Source: Betaproteobacteria bacterium
Lineage (GTDB): Bacteria; Pseudomonadota; Gammaproteobacteria; Burkholderiales; SG8-41
Assembly: GCA_016199545.1 (NCBI GenBank)
Contig: JACQGN010000320.1
Location: forward strand, 1 to 38,987
Length of the DNA stretch: 38,987 bases
Direction of reading: 5' to 3'
Positions 33,313 through 38,987 of this stretch are shown in pieces. Both the position numbers and the translations under genes were made by a program. How positions within the stretch are numbered: position 1 is the stretch's first letter; the number at the start of each line of letters is the position of its first letter. The notes under the pieces were generated by a model. That model did no database searches and had not been told where the DNA came from. It saw only the letters and a program-made list of their open reading frames with translations.

Positions 33313-34565
33313 GTTCTTCTTCTGACATCAACGGCAATCAGACGGTTCGCGCTTGGTCATGGTATCTGTTCGACGCCGGCAATTCCGCTCATGCATTGTT
33401 GGTATCGACGGTTGGTTTCGCTCTCTACTTTCGCCAGTACCTATTCGCAGCTAACGCGCAGGCAGATACATTGTGGGCGCTGATTACTGCGATTGTATTG
33501 GCAATTTCCGCCGCGATTTCACCTTTCATTACCTCTTGGCTGTACCACCATCAGATTCGTTGGATCGGTTTAGGCGCCACAACAATCGGGTGCGTGTTTT
33601 TTACCGTGCTCCTAGGATTCGACATTTCGCCGAATGCGGGTGTTGTAGTTGCAATATATATGCTCAGCGCAATTGGGTATTACGTTGCTCTGCCGATTTA
33701 TACATCGTACCTGCGAGAAGCCAGCGGAAGTACTGTTGAGAAAACTAGTAGTACTGGCTGGGCAGTAGGTTACGTGGGAGGTATAGTTGTCGCTCTCATC
33801 GCCTTGGGCATGGGATCGCTAAGTGCGCCTGTGGCAGAACAGCCGCACCGATTCAGAGAAATTTTTGTTCTTGCCGGGGTGTTCAACCTGATACTGAGCC
33901 TGCCATTACTTTACTGGACGTGGCGTGATCGGGGGGAATCGATCACGCATGGAGCTAATCAATGGCAATGGGATCGAGTGCTCGGCATTCTCCGGCGCCT
34001 TCCTGGAACAATGCGCCTTCTCGTCAGCTACTGGATGGTTGGCGAGGCAGCTACGATCGCGCTGTATTTCACCGCTATTTTCTTGGGTACCTACGTGGGA
34101 CTGCCGATCGCAAAGATTTTCGCTTTGACTCTTTTGGTGCAATTTATCGCCGCAATAGCAACTTGGCTTATTGGCAACTTTGCCGAAAAATATGGCTCCG
34201 ACAAGCTCTTTCGCATTACATGTTGGCTATGGATTGCTGTTCCTCCCTTGCTTTGGGCGGTGAAACATGGCGTTGTCTACCTGGCACCCTTGGTACTGAT
34301 GGGGCTGGTTCTGGGGGCCCATCACACGTTAGTTCGGGCAGAGATTGTGCGGTTGTCGGAGACTGAGGCGTTTGACAAAGATGAGAAAGGAAGCCTGTTC
34401 GGCTTTCTTGAGGTCACGGGCAGGGTTTCGTCGATCCTTGGCCCGCTGATTGTTGGATTGCTTACATTTGTTGTGGACTTGTCAGAGGCATTATTGGTGG
34501 CGACTGTTTTTCCGATAATCGCCCTTCAGATAATCAGGAGGTACAAGTGGCAGGTCGGCTCCTAG
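33309..34565 (+). CDS. MFS transporter, UMF1 (Atg22-like) type
   Basis: A 418-residue permease with about 12 hydrophobic segments. The N-terminal signature AWSWYLFDAGNSAHALLV fits the UMF1/Atg22 subgroup of the major facilitator superfamily (pattern W-x-x-Y-D-x-A-N-S-A). Later markers are GYYVALPIYTSYLREA and the final GSLFGFLEVTGRVSSILGPL, also typical of UMF1. Bacterial members export unknown compounds. The gene is coupled at both ends: ATGA overlap upstream and a 19-base overlap with the GTG start of the glycosyltransferase. Confidence 0.82.
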   Translation: MSSSSDINGNQTVRAWSWYLFDAGNSAHALLVSTVGFALYFRQYLFAANAQADTLWALITAIVLAISAAISPFITSWLYHHQIRWIGLGATTIGCVFFTVLLGFDISPNAGVVVAIYMLSAIGYYVALPIYTSYLREASGSTVEKTSSTGWAVGYVGGIVVALIALGMGSLSAPVAEQPHRFREIFVLAGVFNLILSLPLLYWTWRDRGESITHGANQWQWDRVLGILRRLPGTMRLLVSYWMVGEAATIALYFTAIFLGTYVGLPIAKIFALTLLVQFIAAIATWLIGNFAEKYGSDKLFRITCWLWIAVPPLLWAVKHGVVYLAPLVLMGLVLGAHHTLVRAEIVRLSETEAFDKDEKGSLFGFLEVTGRVSSILGPLIVGLLTFVVDLSEALLVATVFPIIALQIIRRYKWQVGS

Positions 34566-35587
34566 TTCTCCCTCACGTTGGAACGGCGCTCGGGCATCTG
34601 ATTCGGGTAGGTGAGGTTCTTCAGTCGTTTTCGCGTGACTGGAAGGAAATATTCGTTGTGGTTCCAAGCTACGCAATCGAGCATGCTAACAAGCACCTTC
34701 CATCGACAGTGACGATACGTTCGCACGACGTGAGGTTCACGGTAACAAGCCCAAGAGGCAAGCTAGACTTAGAGCAGTTTGGAGTATTGCTAGCAAACGA
34801 CAAGGTGCTTGCTGGTACGATTAGACCCGATTTCATTCTTGGTGATCCGGGTATTCGTGCCGGGATTCTCGGGCAGGAACTTGGAATTCCTTGGGGCGCC
34901 GTGACCCACGCCCCATACCTTCCTTTTCCACAGATTTTGGCGAGGACGAAGCGTGCCGAGCTCGGACGTAAGGCTTGGAGCGTCATTCAAAAGGCTCTTG
35001 ACCTGATTGTTCGCACAGGTTCGAACAATAGGTTTCAGTCATGGGACGAACTGCGTGGCACCGCTATAGAGGAGATCTCGACGGGGCCAGATGGAATATT
35101 TGTACGCAAGGGTAATCCATCAAAGCCCTTCGGTACCAGCCGAATAGGTTGGGTGAGAGGTAAACCTCTTGCTTGCTTGGTTACCGTCAGCTCAGGGGAC
35201 AAATTCCCCTTGCCCAAGACTGTAACGGATCTACTTGCCCAGCGCTATGGCGAAGTTGGCGTAGTCGGACCAATCCGGCCGTCTCCGAACCCCCTTGTTA
35301 CGTATCTTGGGAGTAACTTTGATCTGAACACTCTCGTGTCTAGAGACACTGAGGTTGTTAGTCATGGTGGCAGTGGGACATTGCAGTATCTATCGACCGC
35401 GAAATCCATTGTCGTCGTGCCCGGGGATCTGGACCAACTATGCAATGGGTTAATAGCTGAAGCTAGAGGCATTGCAAGACTAAGCGGCATGGAAACTTGG
35501 AAAGTGCGGCTTACCGGTGATTCACCCTTTGTTCGACGGGTTCCATGGGAAGAGTATCTGGAGAGCGAGTATGAGATGACCTGCTAA
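34547..35587 (+). CDS. GT-B glycosyltransferase-like protein (family-1 type)
   Basis: 346 residues from a GTG start; AGGAGG at 34536-34541 lies five bases before it, which decides the start. The fold is GT-B: the N-terminal half begins LLVLPHVGTALGHLIRVGEVL (acceptor domain), and the C-terminal half has the UDP-sugar-binding region TEVVSHGGSGTLQYLSTAKS and VVVPGDLDQLCNG. The HGGSGT...DQ pattern fits UGT/MGT-type enzymes, which glycosylate small molecules. Its coupling to a UMF1 exporter suggests modification and efflux of one compound, or self-protection, but no substrate can be named. Confidence 0.78.
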   Translation: MAGRLLVLPHVGTALGHLIRVGEVLQSFSRDWKEIFVVVPSYAIEHANKHLPSTVTIRSHDVRFTVTSPRGKLDLEQFGVLLANDKVLAGTIRPDFILGDPGIRAGILGQELGIPWGAVTHAPYLPFPQILARTKRAELGRKAWSVIQKALDLIVRTGSNNRFQSWDELRGTAIEEISTGPDGIFVRKGNPSKPFGTSRIGWVRGKPLACLVTVSSGDKFPLPKTVTDLLAQRYGEVGVVGPIRPSPNPLVTYLGSNFDLNTLVSRDTEVVSHGGSGTLQYLSTAKSIVVVPGDLDQLCNGLIAEARGIARLSGMETWKVRLTGDSPFVRRVPWEEYLESEYEMTC

Positions 35588-35625
35588 AGGTATGCCTGCG
35601 CGGTAGGTCCAGAAAGGGTGAAGCA

Positions 35626-37980
35626 ATGCCAGATCAGGCCAGCGGGCACAAGAAGCCGTTTCGTGTCGAAGAAGCGACGATAGCCGAATTGCACCAAGCG
35701 ATCCGCGAGGGGCGGACGACCTGCGTCGAGGTGGTCAAGCAGTACATCGAGCGTGTGCGGGCGTACAACGGCGTCGCCAGCATGCTGGTGACGAAGGACG
35801 GCGCGCCGGTGCCGGAAGCGACCGGAGCGGTGCGGGGACAGGCGCCGCTGCGCTTTCCCACGCAGACCATCAAGGCCTCTACGCTGCTGCCTGATCTCGA
35901 CAAGTACCAGGGGCCGCCGGTCGAATTCGGCCGCATGGAGCCCACCGCCTCCGACCCGTCCGTGCAGCAGCAGTTCGGCATGATCGCCGGCATGCCCGAC
36001 GCCGGGCAGGTGAATGCGCTGGCGATGCTCAACATCCGCGGCGAGCGCTCGGTCACTTGCCGCGGCGATTACGACCGGCATCCGTCCGAGGGGCCGCTGC
36101 CGCCCGGCGCGCCGGCGGTGTGCGAGATTTTCCGGCTGCAGCCCGATGCGCTGGAGCAGGCGGCCGAGCTCGACGCGAAGTACGGCCGCAATCCCGATCT
36201 CGACAGGATGCCGATGTACGGCGTCGTGTTCTCGCTCAAGGACCCGTTCGACACCAAAGACATGCGCACCACGGGCGGCGGCGATGCGCGCTACGACATC
36301 GATTTCCCCGCACGCGATCACGTGCTGGTCGATCAGCTCCGGAAGAAAGGCGCGATCATTTTCGCGAAAGCGGTCAACACCGAATACAACGGGCGCGCCG
36401 GCAATCCGGGCGGGCGCCACGAGCCCGAGAAGGTGCTGCCCTCAGTGCTCGGGTATCAGCGCAGCACGTGGGCCGGCAATCCCTCCAACCCGTACGACAC
36501 GACGCGCGCCGCCTCGCTCGGCTCCAGTTCGGGCTCGGGGGTGTCGGTCAGCACCAACCTGGTGATGGCGAGCCTGGGCGAGGAGACGCGCGCGTCGACC
36601 CGCGGCCCCGCCAACCACAACGCCGTAGCGCTGATCCTGCCGCACAAAGCCATGCTCGGTTTCGACGGCGGGGCAATCGGCGCGGACATCTACTGCGACC
36701 GCAGCGGCATCCTGTGCCGCACCCTCGCCGATTGCGCCAGGGTGCTCGACGCGCTGAAGGACCCGGTCGAGGGCTATTACGATGCGCGCGATCCGTACAC
36801 CACCGTGCCGCGCTCGTCGGTGCTCACTACCCGTTATGCGGACCATGCGCAGGCGTCCGGCGCCCCGGGCGCGCTGAAGGGCATGCGCATCGGGATCGTG
36901 CGCGAGTCGATGCTGAACCCGGGCACCAAGGCCGCGGAGCCGATCACCACCGCGGTGGCGAGGGAGATCAAGACGATCCTCGGCGGCAAGCTCGGCGCGG
37001 CGCTGGTGGAATCAATCGATCCGCTGTGGAAGCCCGATCCCGAGATCGAGCAGATGAAGACCGATTTCCGGCGCGCGCTGGTGCGGCTGGTGCCGGTGTT
37101 CATGCCGGACATTCTGTTCCGGTTGAAGCCGGACGGGCAGCCGGTGTTCCCGGAATTCGCGGCGGCGATCGTGCCGACCGAGTTCGCGCCCGGCAAGATC
37201 TTCGGCAGCGGCAAGCTGCAGCCGATCGACTACATGGTGGAGCTGGCGGACGAACGCATCGCGCCGCCCGCGAACCTCGACATCTCGACAGTGCAGAACC
37301 AGATCCTCGCGAATTCGTTCCGCTATCACATCCGGCAGTACCTCACGCGCCGTGCCGCGGACTGGCAGGCGCGCGGGTTTACCGAGACGCTCACCGACTG
37401 GCCGGCGTTGAACGCGCGCTCCAAGTTCTGGGGCGACGACGGGCGCGCCGCCTACCGGAACTGGGAAGAGGTCACCGATCCGCGCAACCCGCTGGGCGGG
37501 CGCCAGGGCGTGGACGAGCGCATCATGCTGCGCGAACTGCTGCGCCGGGTGGACATGATGGTGATCATCGAAAACCGTCTCGATGCGCTGGTGCGCCTGC
37601 ATACGCCGCTGCCGCCGGCGAAGATCGGCGGGCCGGATGAACCGGGGCTCATCGCGCGCCTGCGCAACGAATCACAGTACGGCCCGAACGCGGGGCTCAC
37701 CGAAGTCCTGATCCCGGCGGGCTACGTGACGACCGCTTACGATGCGGTGTTCGCGTTGAGTCCGGATCGCAGGAAGTATGTGGGTGCCGCGTCCGACAAG
37801 CCGACTACGATACCGTCGCCCGGCCTGCCGTTCTCGCTGGTGTTCCGCACCGAGCCGGGGAAGGAAGACGTCGTGCTCAGGATCGCGTCCGCCTACGAAG
37901 CCGCGTCGCAGCGGCGCGTGCCGCCGCCGGCCTTCGGGCCGCTGGCGGCGAAAGCCTCGACGAATCCGTCGAACGGGTAA
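35626..37980 (+). CDS. Amidase-signature family hydrolase, unusually long
   Basis: A 784-residue protein. The Ser-cisSer-Lys triad is present: Lys205 in VVFSLKDPFDTK, the cis-Ser in GSSSGSGVSVS (near 301-302), and the nucleophile Ser324 in EETRASTRGPA (standard families have ETxGSIxxPA). Typical amidases have 450-600 residues; here a region of about 110 residues (near 55-165) and a long C-terminal part (from about 540) are extra. No signal peptide is seen. The substrate may be an amide or a cyclic imide; the family does not decide it. It is GC-rich, unlike the AT-rich genes to the left, so it marks the return to host-like DNA. The 3' end is partly duplicated at 38758-38907. Confidence 0.86.
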   Translation: MPDQASGHKKPFRVEEATIAELHQAIREGRTTCVEVVKQYIERVRAYNGVASMLVTKDGAPVPEATGAVRGQAPLRFPTQTIKASTLLPDLDKYQGPPVEFGRMEPTASDPSVQQQFGMIAGMPDAGQVNALAMLNIRGERSVTCRGDYDRHPSEGPLPPGAPAVCEIFRLQPDALEQAAELDAKYGRNPDLDRMPMYGVVFSLKDPFDTKDMRTTGGGDARYDIDFPARDHVLVDQLRKKGAIIFAKAVNTEYNGRAGNPGGRHEPEKVLPSVLGYQRSTWAGNPSNPYDTTRAASLGSSSGSGVSVSTNLVMASLGEETRASTRGPANHNAVALILPHKAMLGFDGGAIGADIYCDRSGILCRTLADCARVLDALKDPVEGYYDARDPYTTVPRSSVLTTRYADHAQASGAPGALKGMRIGIVRESMLNPGTKAAEPITTAVAREIKTILGGKLGAALVESIDPLWKPDPEIEQMKTDFRRALVRLVPVFMPDILFRLKPDGQPVFPEFAAAIVPTEFAPGKIFGSGKLQPIDYMVELADERIAPPANLDISTVQNQILANSFRYHIRQYLTRRAADWQARGFTETLTDWPALNARSKFWGDDGRAAYRNWEEVTDPRNPLGGRQGVDERIMLRELLRRVDMMVIIENRLDALVRLHTPLPPAKIGGPDEPGLIARLRNESQYGPNAGLTEVLIPAGYVTTAYDAVFALSPDRRKYVGAASDKPTTIPSPGLPFSLVFRTEPGKEDVVLRIASAYEAASQRRVPPPAFGPLAAKASTNPSNG

Positions 37981-38314
37981 CAAGAAATCCTTCGCGAGGT
38001 GACGCCGCCGTTTCCCTCACCCCTAGCCCCTCTCCCGGAGGGCGAGGGGAACATTGTGCCGCTCTCCCGGAGCAACATGAACCTGTTGCTTCCCTCACCC
38101 CTAGCCCCTCTCCCGGGGGGAGAGGGGAATATTGTGCCGCTGATGCGGAATAGATCGACGGAGAGGGGAACATTGTGGCGCTGATGCGCGACTGCTGGAT
38201 GGAGAAGGGCTCGTCTTCCCTCTCCCTCCGGGAGAGGGACCGAGGGTGAGGGAGGCCTGATCGTCGTTTGCCTGCGTTCTCGCCGACGGCCTATCGCTGA
38301 TTTTGCTCCTGCGA
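37981..38314. repeat. CCCCTAGCCCCTCTCCC palindromic repeat array
   Basis: Several copies of a dispersed repeat: TCACCCCTAGCCCCTCTCCC followed by GGAGGGCGAGGGGAA or GGGGAGAGGGGAA, at 38018-38052 and 38094-38131. AACATTGTGCCGCT-like spacers separate them, and a shorter inverted piece lies at 38216-38252. No gene is supported. One more copy ends the window (38950-38987). Confidence 0.7.
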
Positions 38315-38515
38315 CTACTCCGCGGTCTCGAATTCGATCTTGCGGGTTTCGGTCACGCGCTTTGACGCGTCGAGGATTTCGAGCGAAACAAGATTTCCGA
38401 GCGCGTCGTAGTCCAGAATCACGCCCGGCTTGTCCTCGTCGCTCTCCGCAATGGGTGATTCCTCGCGGAAAATCACGCTCAGCGTATCGGAGTGCTGGTC
38501 GTAAGTGATCTTCAT
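38315..38515 (-). CDS. DUF2283 family small protein
   Basis: A 66-residue protein: MKITYDQHSDTLSVIFR, then PGVILDYDALGNLVSLEILDAS, as in the DUF2283 family. It is a small beta-rich domain often found in pairs with a DUF4258 toxin-like protein and in archaea/bacteria with many mobile elements. Function is unknown. GGAG lies upstream of the ATG at 38515; a longer frame to 38683 adds 56 residues with no recognisable domain. The usual DUF4258 partner is not visible next to it. Confidence 0.8.
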   Translation of the reverse strand: MKITYDQHSDTLSVIFREESPIAESDEDKPGVILDYDALGNLVSLEILDASKRVTETRKIEFETAE

Positions 38516-38757
38516 GACGCGTTTCTCCAGTACTTGCGAATCTTGGTCGTCCGGTAGACGGTACCACGTATTCGCGAAGCGGCTCGGCTGGCATAGTGTG
38601 CCATATTGTGGCACTGTGGGGCGGTCGAAGGGAATAAGCACGCCTTGACGCCCTCCTGCTTTTCCGCCCTCACGGTTCTTCATTGATCAACTCGCGCTGG
38701 TCTTCAGAGTGGGCCACGCTCGCGAAGAGTTTGCGCGGCGCCGTGTCCGACCGGGCG

Positions 38758-38907
38758 ACGACCATACCGCCGCCCGGCCTGCCCTTCTCGCTGGTGTTCC
38801 GCGCCGAGCCGGGAAAGGGAGACGTCGTGCTCAAGATCGCGTCCGCCTACGAGGCCGCGTCGAAGCGCCGGGTGCCGCCGCCGGCGAAGGCCTTGACGAA
38901 TCCGTAG
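38758..38907 (+). pseudogene. Duplicated 3' end of the amidase gene
   Basis: The codons TIPPPGLPFSLVFRAEPGKG, then DVVLKIASAYEAASKRRVPPP, match the end of the amidase at 35626-37980 (TIPSPGLPFSLVFRTEPGKE, then DVVLRIASAYEAASQRRVPPP), with a 15-base internal deletion and a TAG in place of the longer end. The downstream DNA (38908-38987) continues to match the DNA after the amidase, including its repeat. Upstream sequence does not match. It is the remnant of a second amidase gene or a partial duplication. Confidence 0.82.
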
Positions 38908-38987
38908 AAAGGGTAACAAGAAATCCTTCGCGAGGTGACGCCGCCGTTTCCCTCACCCCTAGCCCCTCTCCCGGAGGGCGAGGGGAA
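38908..38987. repeat. Second copy of post-amidase flank and palindromic repeat
   Basis: Nearly identical to 37974-38053: AAGGGTAACAAGAAATCCTT, then CGCGAGGTGACGCCGCCGTT, then the CCCCTAGCCCCTCTCCC repeat. It is cut by the window end. Confidence 0.8.

Noticed and set aside
36057-37640. A 527-codon frame inside the amidase gene
   Set aside because: Shifted frame of the amidase, with an alternating Arg/Gly/Ala product typical of GC-rich shadows.
37981-38314. A small protein from the frame reading SPLAPLPEGEG
   Set aside because: The peptide is just translation of the palindromic repeat and occurs in both orientations.

Overview
The window looks like a chromosomal segment of a GC-rich proteobacterium, most likely a betaproteobacterium. 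The inference rests on gene types (O2-sensing FNR proteins, HemN, a CcoN-type sequence, a long NAD-type malic enzyme), on strong sigma70-type promoters with FNR boxes, and on many short palindromic intergenic repeats. No rRNA, tRNA, CRISPR array or complete insertion sequence was seen.

Layout. (1) 1-5848 is a copper-handling cluster. A divergent control region holds two sigma70 promoters, each with a CsoR-like operator. It separates copA (minus, cut by the window edge) from copZ and a CsoR/RcnR-family repressor (plus). A Bax-inhibitor-1 protein, two secreted or anchored unknown proteins, a DUF2933 membrane protein and an isoprenylcysteine-methyltransferase-like membrane protein follow. (2) 5945-14773 is a mosaic: a broken ABC ATPase, a DedA/YqaA protein, a CDF cation transporter, malic enzyme, a dienelactone-hydrolase-like enzyme, a Rieske protein, a degenerate GGDEF protein, a DUF559 nuclease, an EAL-domain remnant and an AAA/DUF4143 ATPase, with several repeat families between them. 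(3) 14774-23883 is a redox-sensing and signalling block: hemN, fnr, a chimeric CcoN/P-type-ATPase gene, a universal stress protein, a DUF883 gene truncated by a repeat, glgC, a second FNR, a single-domain response regulator, and a NarL-type regulator overlapping its PAS histidine kinase. Three FNR boxes sit in front of hemN/fnr, the CcoN chimera and usp. (4) 24038-32003 is a DNA-modification/defence island. A zinc-ribbon-containing amino-methyltransferase and a PD-(D/E)XK nuclease lie on the minus strand. Divergent from them is a tightly coupled four-gene operon: C5-cytosine methyltransferase, MORC/MutL/Hsp90-like GHKL ATPase, an unknown 415-residue protein, and a Vsr-type endonuclease. (5) 32482-35587 is an AT-richer three-gene cluster: a membrane protein, a UMF1-type MFS transporter and a GT-B glycosyltransferase. 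(6) 35626-38987 carries a very long amidase-signature enzyme, palindromic repeats, a DUF2283 gene and a second, partial copy of the amidase 3' end followed by the same downstream repeat.

How the parts work together. Region 1 should bind, chaperone and export Cu(I) under repressor control. Region 3 should adjust heme synthesis, stress response and glycogen supply when oxygen falls. Region 4 probably restricts foreign DNA, with the GHKL ATPase and the unknown protein coupling methylation status to Vsr-type cleavage. The best candidate for an under-described system is the four-gene operon at 27247-32003. The most unusual single gene is the CcoN/P-type-ATPase chimera at 17054-18088. Nothing here was checked by database search; family calls come from reading motifs.
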